Made by a program: the position numbers and the translations under genes. A DNA stretch of 25,828 nucleotides, taken from the IMG/VR virus record IMGVR_UViG_3300017987_000329, positions 1-25,828 of that record; one strand, given 5' to 3'. Shown piece after piece: positions 1 to 8,102 of this stretch (position 1 is its first letter; the number at the start of each line of letters is the position of its first letter). This stretch comes from a virus. The notes beneath the pieces were generated by a model. It saw only the letters and a program-made list of their open reading frames with translations. It was not told the origin of the DNA and ran no database searches.

Positions 1-471
1 AGTCAGAGTCACACCCCGCTGATCGCCAAGCGTCCAGTTCGTGAGTGTGTGCCATGTCGTCGTATCGCTGATCGTTGTCGGATAATACGCCCCCGCAGCC
101 AGGTACAACTCACCGTAGATCTGGTTTGTCGCGCCAACTGCAGCGCCGGCCACCTGTGCATCCACATACGCCTTGTTCGCCGCCTCGTCGTTGTTAAGCG
201 GCGTCGGTACATGGATATCGCCCGAGAACGTGCTCGTGCCGGGCCCGGTCGCCGTGAAGGTATCAGCCTCCACGTCGCCGGCATTTGTGATATCGAATCC
301 GCCGGCGTTGATATTCGTGTCCGCCGGATACTCCGCCCACACACTGATATCCGTGGGGTTAACCACCCCACCGCCGCCAACTTGACCGTGCGCCTGTGCC
401 GCCAGGAACAACACCAGGGCGACGAACACCAGGATCACTGTCAGCAATATTTCAGGATATACCTTGCGCAT
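1..471 (-). CDS. Fibre-like virion protein with signal peptide (3' end beyond window)
   Basis: This reading frame is open from an ATG at 471 to the left edge, so at least 157 residues are visible and the C-terminus is missing. The ribosome site GGAGG lies 8 bases before the ATG, just downstream of the preceding gene. Residues 1-30 look like a Sec signal or membrane anchor: a basic MRK start, a long hydrophobic run and a small-residue AQAHG site. A glycine-rich stretch follows, then beta-rich sequence with fibre-like motifs such as GGFDITNAGDVEADTF and NNDEAANKAYVDAQV, the latter common in phage tail-fibre stalks. It is last in the visible virion block, after three other fibre-like genes, so a tail-fibre or receptor-interaction role is inferred. 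A signal peptide is odd for a virion protein, which normally assembles in the cytoplasm. An envelope-anchored, non-virion role is the alternative. Confidence 0.65.
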   Translation of the reverse strand, partial: MRKVYPEILLTVILVFVALVLFLAAQAHGQVGGGGVVNPTDISVWAEYPADTNINAGGFDITNAGDVEADTFTATGPGTSTFSGDIHVPTPLNNDEAANKAYVDAQVAGAAVGATNQIYGELYLAAGAYYPTTISDTTTWHTLTNWTLGDQRGVTLT

Positions 472-474
472 CGT

Positions 475-966
475 TTACGCCTCCTGGATGCAGAGCACCT
501 TGCTCGATCCCGTGTTCGTGATTCCATACACATCGCCCTGCGGGCAGTAACCCATTGCCTGCGTCGCATTGAACGTGCCACCGCGCGCCGTCAGCCGGAT
601 CCCCTTGTTCCCCTCGGCCGCATACCCGAACGAGAGATAGATCGTCGTGTCCGAGTCGTTGGTGATAATCAGCTGATTCCGCCGGCCGCGGATCCGGCGC
701 CAGGTCACCGCAGAGTCGGTTGTGTCGTCACCGTCTTCTGCCGTCGGCTGCTTCGCTGCCGTTGCCACACCTGCCGAGATGCACCAGTAACCGCGCTTCG
801 TCCCGTTCGCATCCTCAACATAGACCTTATCGCCCACTGCATACGTCGCACCCGCCGCCCACGCTGTCAGAGCCGCCACCTGGCTGGGCCCCAGCACGGC
901 CGGCACAATGAGCTCCGACGCGTTTCCGATCGATCGCTGCAAAGGCTTGTAATTGATAAACTGCAT
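475..966 (-). CDS. Small virion-associated protein with carbohydrate-binding-like module
   Basis: The gene encodes 163 residues. AGGAGG sits 7 bases before the ATG and overlaps the stop of the upstream gene, so the two are translationally coupled. Residues 34-92 have the spacing of small aromatic carbohydrate-binding modules (CBM5/12-like): AWAAGATYAVGDKVYV, then GYWCISAG, a KQPT turn and a closing TWRRI. The second half (about 98-163) is beta-rich and resembles generic phage structural domains, with NQLIITNDSDTTIYLSFG and a glycine-rich turn before the end. The position among fibre genes suggests a surface-binding accessory of the tail. The similarity is a pattern match by eye; the family could simply be a conserved phage structural protein with no sugar binding. 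Confidence 0.65.
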   Translation of the reverse strand: MQFINYKPLQRSIGNASELIVPAVLGPSQVAALTAWAAGATYAVGDKVYVEDANGTKRGYWCISAGVATAAKQPTAEDGDDTTDSAVTWRRIRGRRNQLIITNDSDTTIYLSFGYAAEGNKGIRLTARGGTFNATQAMGYCPQGDVYGITNTGSSKVLCIQEA

Positions 967-977
967 CCGTCTTCCTC

Positions 978-1550
978 CTAGTCACTCACCACGTATTCAC
1001 AGAAAAGCACCAACACACCCGCCGTCAGGTCCGCCACCTTGATCACCATCGTCAGCTGACGTGCCGCCGTGCAGATCACCATGTTCGATCCGGCCCCGTC
1101 CTGGATCCCGTCATGGATCCCGACTGTGCCGGCAGTACCGAGCACCTCATCCGCCAGCAGATCCTCCACCCCCTCGGCCTGGAAATTGATCTCAGCCGCA
1201 CCGCCACTGGTGACCGCCGTTATGACGTGATAGAAGGTGCGCTTGATAATCGCGTTATCCGGAATCGTCACACCGAGCAGGATCGAGCCCTGTGCCCCAC
1301 CATGCTCATCAAAGTCATACGTCGCCCGCGCAACGCGTCCCGGATGTAACCCGTCCGTTGTCTGCGGCCCCAGCTTGGCCTCAGTTATCGCGGCATCCTG
1401 AACGTCGGCCGTAGCCACTGAATCATCGAGGGGCACAACCACGCTCGGTGTCCCGAGCAGAAGCCAGCGATCCGGCGTCATGAGGTACCGGCCTTGTGCA
1501 TCAGCAACCGGCGTGTAACCCGGTGTCACATTCGCGTTGACGTTACTCAT
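978..1550 (-). CDS. Putative beta-sandwich virion structural protein
   Basis: The gene encodes 190 residues from an ATG preceded by AGGAG 6 bases upstream; that site overlaps the TAG of the preceding gene. The N-terminal half (about 1-75) is extended and low in predicted structure, with a short fibre-like segment DAAITEAKLGPQTTDG. Residues 85-190 read as alternating beta strands: LLGVTIPDNAIIKRTFYHV, then AEINFQAEGVEDLL, ending in VLVLFCEYVVS. Compact proteins of this type are frequent near the tail-fibre genes of environmental phages, where they are annotated only as virion structural proteins. The family is not securely recognised. The position between two fibre-like genes supports a tail or capsid-surface role. 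Confidence 0.65.
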   Translation of the reverse strand: MSNVNANVTPGYTPVADAQGRYLMTPDRWLLLGTPSVVVPLDDSVATADVQDAAITEAKLGPQTTDGLHPGRVARATYDFDEHGGAQGSILLGVTIPDNAIIKRTFYHVITAVTSGGAAEINFQAEGVEDLLADEVLGTAGTVGIHDGIQDGAGSNMVICTAARQLTMVIKVADLTAGVLVLFCEYVVSD

Positions 1551-1559
1551 AGTCTTCTC

Positions 1560-2366
1560 CTAGCCCCAGCTGTTCGCTATTCCGCCGCCGAGGTACGTGT
1601 AAGAGCGGGATCCGCCCAGCACATTCCTGTTACTCGTTGAATTGTGATAAACCGCCAGCTGCACATAATCAGTCACCGACGCGAGCCGAAGCCGGCTCAC
1701 CGCGACAATACTGGTGGGATCATCGAGCACGGCCGTCTTCTGCGTGCTCCCTTCCTTGACCACGCTCCCATTCACCAGGAGCACCGCGCGCATAAAGGAA
1801 CCGGCCGCAATGTTCTCCATCTTCACCGCGCCAACAAAGTCGTAGTAACCCTTCACGCCTGGCGTATACTTGTACGTGCTCGTGTCGAACACGTTGCCGG
1901 GGTCATACTGCTGGCTGCTCAATGCCACCACCCGGTACCCGTTCTTCGCAACCGACTGAGTAGCAGCACCTGAAAACGCCTCGAAAACCAGACCATCAGT
2001 ACCGTTCGCCAGGCCCCCACGCGTTGCCAGCTTCGCGTTCGTGAGCTCACCATCGGGGATAGCAGCCACAGGGATAGCATCATCCGCGATCTGATCCGCC
2101 GTGATCGCATCATCCGCGATCTGGTCAGTATCCACCGCATCATCCGCAATCTTCGCACCCGTCACCGCATCATCCGCAAGCTGCGGAGTGTCAATCCCGC
2201 CGGCCTTAACCTGTGCCTTGCCGGAGCCGTCGTCCTCGATCGTTACCTGGTCAAGTGCCCCACTGGACGCCGCGAACAATGCCTCGCGCACCAGGTCACG
2301 CAGATTCGTGTCTGCCTTCAGCCCCGTTGCTCCGATGAAATCATGGCCTGGATCAAAATTCGGCAT
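1560..2366 (-). CDS. Tail-fibre-like protein with 10-residue stalk repeats
   Basis: The predicted product has 268 residues. The ATG at 2366 is preferred because AAGGAG lies 8 bases upstream; an in-frame GTG at 2375 overlaps that site. Residues 60-115 form a stalk of 10-residue repeats with the core IADDAV/IADDAI followed by TxxQI, a pattern typical of trimeric phage fibre shafts. Residues 116-268 form a beta-rich head with aromatic and glycine-rich turns (TYKYTPGVKGYYDFVGAV, RSYTYLGGG) reminiscent of C1q/TNF-like jelly-roll receptor-binding heads. The upstream gene stops one base before this ATG, and the downstream gene overlaps its stop with its own ribosome site. A receptor-contact role is inferred from architecture and position. 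Confidence 0.75.
   Translation of the reverse strand: MPNFDPGHDFIGATGLKADTNLRDLVREALFAASSGALDQVTIEDDGSGKAQVKAGGIDTPQLADDAVTGAKIADDAVDTDQIADDAITADQIADDAIPVAAIPDGELTNAKLATRGGLANGTDGLVFEAFSGAATQSVAKNGYRVVALSSQQYDPGNVFDTSTYKYTPGVKGYYDFVGAVKMENIAAGSFMRAVLLVNGSVVKEGSTQKTAVLDDPTSIVAVSRLRLASVTDYVQLAVYHNSTSNRNVLGGSRSYTYLGGGIANSWG
2077..2196 (-). repeat. 30-bp tandem coding repeat in fibre stalk
   Basis: On the plus strand the core GCATCATCCGC begins at 2077, 2107, 2137 and 2167, an exact 30-bp period. On the minus strand each unit encodes one 10-residue shaft repeat (IADDA-x5). Nucleotide conservation is higher in the core than in the variable half of each unit, consistent with recent duplication under a structural constraint. 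Confidence 0.8.
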
Positions 2367-2367
2367 C

Positions 2368-4272
2368 TCATACACTCCTTACAGCGTGCCGGCGTAGCTG
2401 TGCCGCCACGGCAACACTCTTTATGCGGATCTTGCCGCGGGTATTACGGATCTTCAGTGCGAACGACCGATCCATCGTGAGCCGTCTCAGGAACCGGAAC
2501 GGATGTTCCGCATACATGTTCAGCTGGATCCCGGCCGAGCTCAGATAGAAGTTTCCGCTGTCCGGTATGGCCGTCGCATAGTCCTGTCGGAACGCATCAT
2601 CGTGATCAAGGTTCGCGTTCTCATCGTCCCAATCATCCTTAACAATGTCGTAGGAGGTCGGCGTGAACTCAGTATCCGTGAACAGGGCATGTTCCTCGCG
2701 GAAGTCGGACCCGAGCATCGTGATCGAGATCTTAGAATCCCAATGTTCCAGGATAACTTCACCCCGGCCCATTCTCTTGTTCGACGGATCCTCGTGCCGG
2801 TATTGCCTGGTCACGATATAGGAATCGATATCGAAGACCGTTGACGTCTCCGTGTGCTGTGTCCAGTAGTCCGTATCAGTGGGCAGGTTCCCCTTCGTAT
2901 AGTCAAGGGCCTCATACACCGCCGTCTCACCCGTCTCATACCGGACCATCTCACCAGGGAGATAAAGGGAGCTCCCGTCATACTGCGGGCAATCCCCGAT
3001 AGCATCCTCGCTATCCCACGGATCCCCCGTGAACATTTCCCGGATCAGCCCGTCGTATCCAACGAAATACAGCTTGCTCCCCATCTTCAGGAACTTCTGC
3101 ACGTTCGTCTGCCCGCTCTGCCACAGACCAACCCACGCACCTTGCTCACCCGAGTCCGGATCCATTGCCAGCATGTCATACACGATCATGGCATTGTTCG
3201 TGTCGGACCCGTCGATCGGTACCGCCCAGACCAGGTAATTGTCATACTCGATCGCAGCCACGCCATTCAGAGCCGTTTCACTCGTCCAGTTGATACGATC
3301 GATCAGAGGCTGTATCGGCCACGACAACGGCCGATCGATCCCCTGCAGGTAATTCTCATTGTTCCGCTGCAGACTGTAGATCCCGCCATATCCCAGGTAT
3401 GACACCTGTTCCCCGTGCGCGATCGCACCGTTCCGGCCGACACTCCCACGGTTCCGGTCAACAGTAAGTCGCGTGAGACTCGACCCAAGATTCTGCGCGG
3501 AGATGTTCACCAGGGCAGACACGCTCTTGCGCTTGAAGACGATGATCTTATCGTCATTGTGCGGCAACACCTGCATGATCTCGTCGCCATCACCTGGCGT
3601 GATCGAGAACGTGCCATACACCAGATCCCAATCATTGAAGTCGAGGATGTCACTCGCGCCGATCGTGGACCGGTTACGGTGGGCCCATAGCCGGCCGGCC
3701 GCATACACAGCGCCCCGCGAATTGGGTATCACGTCACCCGTATCCGGCGCCGGCACACTCACGAAGCCCGTATCCGTCCCGTTCCACTGCAGGGGCTCAT
3801 CACTCTCACCCCGCCACATAAACACGTAATCATTCGCCTGTGTGAACGTGATCTCTTCATCCGAGCCAAGCGTCTCCGACACTGCGATCTCTTCAACCAC
3901 GCCGTAATCGTTCTTGTAGACAATCCCATCCTTAACGATCAGCACAGAATCATGATCATCCGTAGACAGCCTGATCTGGCCCACGCCCTGCACCGAGCCC
4001 CATATCGTCTCGGCAAACTGGAACGGGAACCAGAAGCCCGTGTGCGTCGCGTCGTTGTGCCTGGCATTATCCTCATTGAAATAGAACGAAGACTTGTAAC
4101 CGGACGTAACAAAGGCGCGCCGGATCCCGCCACGCGTTTCCGGCCATCCGTTGCGGAACGTCATGTTCAACGCCTCCAGACACTGGTACCTGGTAGGGTC
4201 AATCATGTTCACCCCACCCAGCCACCGTGTCTGACCGTCAAACACTTCATCTCTGTTCTGCGGTTTCGGCAT
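2368..4272 (-). CDS. Large tail/stabilisation protein, beta-propeller-like
   Basis: The gene encodes 634 residues; its ATG abuts the TAA of the preceding gene (TAAATG). The N-terminus (FDGQTRWLGGVNMIDP, then a NxTFRNGWPETRGG turn) matches the start of podovirus tail proteins of the P22 gp10 stabilisation or T7 gp12 nozzle type. Residues 100-410 carry repeated strand-turn modules such as YVFMWRG, AGRLWAHRN, DKIIVFKR, YLVWAVPIDG and KLYFVGYDGLI, as expected for a propeller. Residues 429-471 resemble a small aromatic binding module (PGEMVRY, TAVYEA, GNLPTDTDYW). The last third is beta-rich and ends with a basic tail. The likely role is the central tail hub or nozzle below the adaptor. Assignment rests on pattern and gene order. 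Confidence 0.65.
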   Translation of the reverse strand: MPKPQNRDEVFDGQTRWLGGVNMIDPTRYQCLEALNMTFRNGWPETRGGIRRAFVTSGYKSSFYFNEDNARHNDATHTGFWFPFQFAETIWGSVQGVGQIRLSTDDHDSVLIVKDGIVYKNDYGVVEEIAVSETLGSDEEITFTQANDYVFMWRGESDEPLQWNGTDTGFVSVPAPDTGDVIPNSRGAVYAAGRLWAHRNRSTIGASDILDFNDWDLVYGTFSITPGDGDEIMQVLPHNDDKIIVFKRKSVSALVNISAQNLGSSLTRLTVDRNRGSVGRNGAIAHGEQVSYLGYGGIYSLQRNNENYLQGIDRPLSWPIQPLIDRINWTSETALNGVAAIEYDNYLVWAVPIDGSDTNNAMIVYDMLAMDPDSGEQGAWVGLWQSGQTNVQKFLKMGSKLYFVGYDGLIREMFTGDPWDSEDAIGDCPQYDGSSLYLPGEMVRYETGETAVYEALDYTKGNLPTDTDYWTQHTETSTVFDIDSYIVTRQYRHEDPSNKRMGRGEVILEHWDSKISITMLGSDFREEHALFTDTEFTPTSYDIVKDDWDDENANLDHDDAFRQDYATAIPDSGNFYLSSAGIQLNMYAEHPFRFLRRLTMDRSFALKIRNTRGKIRIKSVAVAAQLRRHAVRSV

Positions 4273-4986
4273 TTAGTGCCAGTTCCCTATTTCCGTGAAG
4301 CAGGGGTTCCGCGGGTTCAACCGCTTCTCCCTGTCCGTGTCCTTGATATCCCGGTTAATCGCCATCCCGAGCAGCCGCTCCGCGTTCTTCAGCTGCGGCC
4401 GATCGTCATACTCCCGAAGCACATCCTTCACGTACGCACGCAAAGCCGGCTCCGCTCGATCGATAATGAAAGTCAGCACCCGGTAATCCGTAGGCGTCGC
4501 TGACGGATCAAGAGGGTCATAGTTCGCGTCCACCACCGCATCAGACCAGTGCTTCAGTGCCAGCACGCGGTAAGTGGGGTATGTCGTCTCGACCGGCACC
4601 TGGATCCGCCGGTACCCGTTCGTGTCTGCCGACAGATGCTTGAAGCGCGTATCCGAGATATCCACGCCCCGTTCCATTGCCAGCAGATCACTCTCTGCGT
4701 AAATCCGTTGCCCGCTATCCGCGGAAGAGGATGAGTCGAGCGATCGCAGTGCCCGGACCACATCCACATTCGCCGCGAACGTGATGATCCCGTCCGCATC
4801 AGGAGTCGGAGAATCAAACTCGTCCAGCTTCTCGTTATCCCACGGCCAACTGTCCCAGATAATCCGCCCCTGTTCATTCATAGCCGACAGAGCCAGATCC
4901 CGGAGCTCCACTTCCAACTGGTCCCGCGGCAAGCCAAGTGCCTGTTGCACACAGTCTGTGATGATCTCCGAGAATGTAGCTGCCAT
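4273..4986 (-). CDS. Head-tail adaptor / tail-tube-A-like protein candidate
   Basis: The gene encodes 237 residues from an ATG with GGAGG 7 bases upstream. It begins with an amphipathic helix (FSEIITDCVQQALG) and a second helix ending in GRIIWDSWPWDNEKL. That helix-turn-W pattern resembles phage adaptor proteins of the T7 gp11 class, where a helical bundle inserts into the portal. The middle is mixed and includes a tyrosine-rich stretch around residues 120-140. The end carries a helical YVKDVLREYDDRPQLKNAE segment. It lies between coat-associated genes and the large propeller-like tail gene, the usual place for an adaptor, and its stop abuts the next start. No enzyme motif is seen. Confidence 0.5.
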   Translation of the reverse strand: MAATFSEIITDCVQQALGLPRDQLEVELRDLALSAMNEQGRIIWDSWPWDNEKLDEFDSPTPDADGIITFAANVDVVRALRSLDSSSSADSGQRIYAESDLLAMERGVDISDTRFKHLSADTNGYRRIQVPVETTYPTYRVLALKHWSDAVVDANYDPLDPSATPTDYRVLTFIIDRAEPALRAYVKDVLREYDDRPQLKNAERLLGMAINRDIKDTDREKRLNPRNPCFTEIGNWH

Positions 4987-5009
4987 CAGCCAACCTCCGC
5001 CGGGGATCC

Positions 5010-5037
5010 CCGCGGGCCCAGAACTCCGGGCCCGCGG
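5010..5037 (-). other. GC-rich hairpin between decoration and adaptor genes
   Basis: CCGCGGGCCC at 5010-5019 pairs perfectly with GGGCCCGCGG at 5028-5037 around an 8-base loop. No T-tract follows in the direction of transcription. Instead the stem is followed by the palindrome GGGGATCCCC and the ribosome site of the adaptor gene. A processing, stability or partial-attenuation role is more likely than a simple terminator. Confidence 0.6.
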
Positions 5038-5049
5038 AGTCTCCGGGCC

Positions 5050-5592
5050 CTATTGCTCTACGTCGTAAGACACCGAAATCCGGCAGGTACCCGTTGCAGC
5101 GAGAACTGCATGGACGGGGTACTTCCGGTAGGAGTTGAACGCGTACTCCTGTGTGGTCGTCTCGTTCGCCGTGACCAGAGTCACGATGTCCGCAGCGCGC
5201 ACGACATAGATCGTGTCGCTGGCCGCACAGGTGATTGCGGTACCAAGCGTCAAAGCAACCGTGCTGCTTGACACAGTGCCAACAACCGAGATTGCCGACA
5301 GCTGCCACCCACCGGATCCGCCACTGTCAAAGACAAGCACGTAATCATTGGTGGTCAGAACTGCACCACCGACATAACCGAGCGCGGTCGTGTCAATGGT
5401 CAGGGCAGTACTTGCTGCGACTGCCGCGTTCGCGGTCGTCTTCTGCTTCGGCCGATAGACCGTAATGGTCCCGGCTGCCGGCGACGTGTACCACAGCTGC
5501 CGCGCGACGATCTGGCCGAGATACTCAGCCACAGTCAGGGAGCACGTATCGGTACCGGTCGCGTACTCCATTCCTCTATCAATTACATTCAT
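5050..5592 (-). CDS. Putative capsid decoration or head-fibre protein
   Basis: The gene encodes 180 residues starting MNVIDRGMEYATG. The ribosome site is weak (AGGT 8 bases upstream). The sequence is almost entirely beta, rich in A, T, V and S, with alternating hydrophobic strands (TITVYRP, ALTIDTTALGYVGG, YVLVFDSGG, STVALTLGTAI, DTIYVVRAADIVTLV). There are no enzyme motifs. A small beta protein directly after the major capsid gene is most often a decoration or head-fibre protein, and that is the inferred role. It is flanked by GC hairpins at 5654-5675 and 5010-5037, which may set its expression apart from the capsid and adaptor genes. Confidence 0.55.
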   Translation of the reverse strand: MNVIDRGMEYATGTDTCSLTVAEYLGQIVARQLWYTSPAAGTITVYRPKQKTTANAAVAASTALTIDTTALGYVGGAVLTTNDYVLVFDSGGSGGWQLSAISVVGTVSSSTVALTLGTAITCAASDTIYVVRAADIVTLVTANETTTQEYAFNSYRKYPVHAVLAATGTCRISVSYDVEQ

Positions 5593-5653
5593 CGTGTTAC
5601 CTACTTCCTTTCTTCAGGTTTTTCTGAAACTCGGATACGTCCTTTCAGGGGAG

Positions 5654-5675
5654 GGGCCCGGCCGAAGCCGGGCCC
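5654..5675 (-). other. Stable hairpin with UUCG loop after the capsid gene
   Basis: GGGCCCGGC at 5654-5662 pairs perfectly with GCCGGGCCC at 5667-5675. On the transcribed minus strand the loop reads TTCG closed by C-G, the extra-stable C(UUCG)G tetraloop. It lies 12 bases past the capsid stop and lacks a T-tract. It could protect the capsid mRNA 3' end or reduce read-through into the next gene. Confidence 0.65.
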
Positions 5676-5687
5676 ACAGGTTCGGGG

Positions 5688-6770
5688 TTAGCCGTTGTTA
5701 GGCGTGTAATGGCTCACAGGAGCGGTCAGCGTGCAGCACCAGGCCGGGTTACTGACTGCTGCCTGGAAAGGCACCAGGTAACCGATGGTCTTCTCCACAC
5801 CGGTCTTGCTCAGATCCTGCACCTTGAACTTGGGCTTGCCCTTGCCCATCGAGCCCAGACGCTGGTAGGCGAAAGCACTCTTGCCAAAGCAGAAGGCAGT
5901 GTGAATCGGGCCGTTTGTCGCGCGGACAAGCGGGGCGCCCCAATCCTCAGTGAACGGCTCATCGTCAATCATGAACCACCAGCGCTTGTACTTGACCAGG
6001 GTGCCCTGCCGGATCCCCTCGCCCTTCCACGCTTCCACTGCAGTCTTGAAGTACTTGTCGTCTTCCTGCAGGTCACTTGCCATCGATTCGGAAAGCACGC
6101 ACACGTACGCGCCATCGATCGTGCGGGCCCCGGCAAGGCTCAGTGCAACCTTGCGCGCTTCCAGATCCCCAAAGGTGATCCGGTCATTCTCGTCCAGGGC
6201 ATTGAACGAGTTCTTCGCGTTGGCGAAGTAAGCCGGCGCCGAGTCAAAGGTGAAGGAATTGCCCTGCTTCGTGACTGTCGCTTCGACGGTCGTATCAAAA
6301 GCAACTGAAGCAGTTCCATCTGCAGCCCAGACACCAGGCTTGAAACGGCCCACCTTGAGCGCGTTCTGCGTCAGCTGGTGGTTACGCCGCATCAGCGCTT
6401 CCGGCATATCCTCGTCCGCCCAATTCTCCAGATCGACCCATGATTCCCATTCGGCAATCGTCTGGATCGGCACATACTCGTGTATGTACTCCTGGGGAAC
6501 CTTCAGCGTCTCGGCACTGTATTCAGCACCACTGGCAGGATCCACAGCCGGGGTACTCATCGGTACCTTCTGCGGCATACGGAAACGCCCCTTACGGAGC
6601 ACCTTCAGAGAGCCGCCGGCGTTCTTCGGGAGCTGGAACTCCTGTGCGAACTGGCTGTTTGCGAGAACTGTGTCGTAGTCACGACGTTCCAGGAAACGCT
6701 GCGAAAGATACTCTTCCACAAGCGCGGCATTCCCGTCCTGGTCGAGAATAGTTGCGAGTTGGTCGTCCAT
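5688..6770 (-). CDS. Major capsid protein, N4-gp56-like HK97 fold
   Basis: The product has 360 residues. The ATG at 6770 has a near-perfect AAAGGAGGT site 5-6 bases upstream; an in-frame ATG 24 bases earlier has none. The order of motifs fits HK97-fold coat proteins of the N4 gp56 family. There is an N-terminal helical arm, then AQEFQLPKNAGGSLKVLRKG as the start of the E-loop/P-domain. An EYIHEYVPIQTIAEW segment follows, then an A-domain with ARTIDGAYVCVLSESMASDL. Near the end come AFCFGKSAFAYQRLG and TIGYLVPFQAAVSN. It follows the scaffold candidate, as is standard, and the strong ribosome site fits very high expression. Two cysteines (WCCT) lie near the C-terminus. Confidence in the coat assignment is high, in the subfamily moderate. 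Confidence 0.85.
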   Translation of the reverse strand: MDDQLATILDQDGNAALVEEYLSQRFLERRDYDTVLANSQFAQEFQLPKNAGGSLKVLRKGRFRMPQKVPMSTPAVDPASGAEYSAETLKVPQEYIHEYVPIQTIAEWESWVDLENWADEDMPEALMRRNHQLTQNALKVGRFKPGVWAADGTASVAFDTTVEATVTKQGNSFTFDSAPAYFANAKNSFNALDENDRITFGDLEARKVALSLAGARTIDGAYVCVLSESMASDLQEDDKYFKTAVEAWKGEGIRQGTLVKYKRWWFMIDDEPFTEDWGAPLVRATNGPIHTAFCFGKSAFAYQRLGSMGKGKPKFKVQDLSKTGVEKTIGYLVPFQAAVSNPAWCCTLTAPVSHYTPNNG

Positions 6771-6935
6771 TACGGACCTCCTTTCAAGGTTCAAACACTG
6801 GTTTTGAGCGTCATTCGACGCGCTCCAGGTTTGGCCCTGGGAAGCCGCAAGGACGTTTAAGGCGTCCCTACCCGCCCCTTTGGATTAGGCTCCAAGCAGC
6901 CGCGCAGTTTTGAGCCTTGCGCAAGGCACTCGCCG
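6771..6935 (-). promoter_or_regulatory. Scaffold-capsid intergenic leader with palindromes
   Basis: This 165-bp gap precedes the major capsid gene and is one of the longer gaps in the virion block. It holds the perfect 14-bp palindrome GCCTTGCGCAAGGC (6914-6927) and smaller hairpins: GCGTC/GACGC near 6805-6825, CCAGG/CCTGG near 6825-6840, and GGACG/CGTCC near 6850-6870. No clear -35/-10 pair was found on the minus strand. A structured leader or processing region that boosts capsid expression is inferred. Confidence 0.35.
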
Positions 6936-8087
6936 TTAGGCGGACATACCCGGAGTCCGGGCTATAATCTTGTCCCGCAGCTGGTCACTCTTGCGCCTGG
7001 TCGTGGACGAACTACCGTCCGCGCCGGCGCCAGAGCTCAAAGGCTGCTCATCGTTCTCAATCTGTTGGCGGAACGTATCCCGCTCTTTCTTCAATGGTCC
7101 CGTCTGCTTCGCAGCGTGTTCGCTCCTGATCACCCGGAACAGACTCCGCAGCTGTGCCGGCGTCCCGTGTGCAAGCGAGAAGAACTCGCCCGGCTTCTCC
7201 GCCGTGCCCACGTTGTCCTCGATCCACTTCATCGCGAACTTGAACTCAGGCGTTGCTTCCTTGCCCTCTGCAGGTGGTGCCACTTCCGGCCACGACTCAT
7301 ACACCGAGCCCAACGCCTGGTCATATTCCGCCAACTGCGCGTTATGCTGGTCCTGCACCGCCCTCGATCGCGTCTGCACTACCGGCATCTCTGCCAGAGC
7401 AGCCCGTGCAATATCCTCGCTGGCATCACCCAGCCGACCCTGCCGACCCAGCGCCACAACCGTTGCCACCGTCTGCTCACTTGGCAGACGGTTAATCGCT
7501 GCGTTTGTGCTGCGCACCAGCTGCTGTGCCTGCTCGTCCGTCATTTCAACGCCGTCAATAATGTCGCCCGCCAGGATCCGCTCTGCCTGGTGCCGTGCCC
7601 TGAACACACCAGCAACCACTGCCGGATCCGTCAGATCCAACTCAGGCGCCTGTGTCCGTGCCGGCTTCCGGGGATCCCCGAGCCCGGCCGGATCCGCCGG
7701 CGGCGCCGGCCGTGCCGTCTTCGACTCTTCAAGCTCCTGCTTCAGCCGCGCGTTCTCAGCCGCAAGCTCCCGCTTCTCCTTACGGTTCTTGATCCGCTCC
7801 TTAATGAAAGGCGTACGCGCGGCCGGGTCCGATATCTGTTCCGCTTCCGCGAGATCCTCTGCCGTCGGCTCATCAGGATCCGGTTCGGGATCCGGTTCGG
7901 GATCCGCATCCTCGCCGGCAGGCGGTTCGTCGGTCGGCCCAGCTTCAGGAGGTGCACCCTCGTCGCCGGGATCCGCCGCGTCTTCCTCCGCTGCCGCTGC
8001 GAGGATCTTTTCTTTCAATTCGTCTGAGGCAGAGTGATCCACTTCATCCGCCTGCTCATCTGTATGGTCGTTATTCAATCCGTCCAT
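6936..8087 (-). CDS. Putative capsid scaffolding protein
   Basis: The gene encodes 383 residues with a GGGGGTAGGA ribosome region before the ATG. The N-terminal 80 residues are extremely acidic and Pro-rich, including a D-P-E-P repeat written with three GGATCC sites 12 bp apart. Next comes a charged coiled coil (KERIKNRKEKRELAAENARL). The middle is helical and Ala/Gln/Glu-rich. The C-terminal 60 residues are mixed-charge, with a basic KSDQLRDKIIA end of the kind that contacts coat protein in many scaffolds. Composition, disorder and position directly upstream of the capsid gene support the role. No protease motif is seen, so scaffold removal, if proteolytic, must use another gene. Confidence 0.65.
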   Translation of the reverse strand: MDGLNNDHTDEQADEVDHSASDELKEKILAAAAEEDAADPGDEGAPPEAGPTDEPPAGEDADPEPDPEPDPDEPTAEDLAEAEQISDPAARTPFIKERIKNRKEKRELAAENARLKQELEESKTARPAPPADPAGLGDPRKPARTQAPELDLTDPAVVAGVFRARHQAERILAGDIIDGVEMTDEQAQQLVRSTNAAINRLPSEQTVATVVALGRQGRLGDASEDIARAALAEMPVVQTRSRAVQDQHNAQLAEYDQALGSVYESWPEVAPPAEGKEATPEFKFAMKWIEDNVGTAEKPGEFFSLAHGTPAQLRSLFRVIRSEHAAKQTGPLKKERDTFRQQIENDEQPLSSGAGADGSSSTTRRKSDQLRDKIIARTPGMSA

Positions 8088-8102
8088 CGTCCTACCCCCA
8101 CC

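Noticed and set aside
49-981. 310-codon plus-strand frame at the left edge
   Set aside because: Antisense to two well-spaced virion genes; Arg-rich with no structure.
6970-8037. 355-codon plus-strand frame opposite the scaffold gene
   Set aside because: Ser/Ala/Gly-rich antisense reading of an acidic low-complexity gene.
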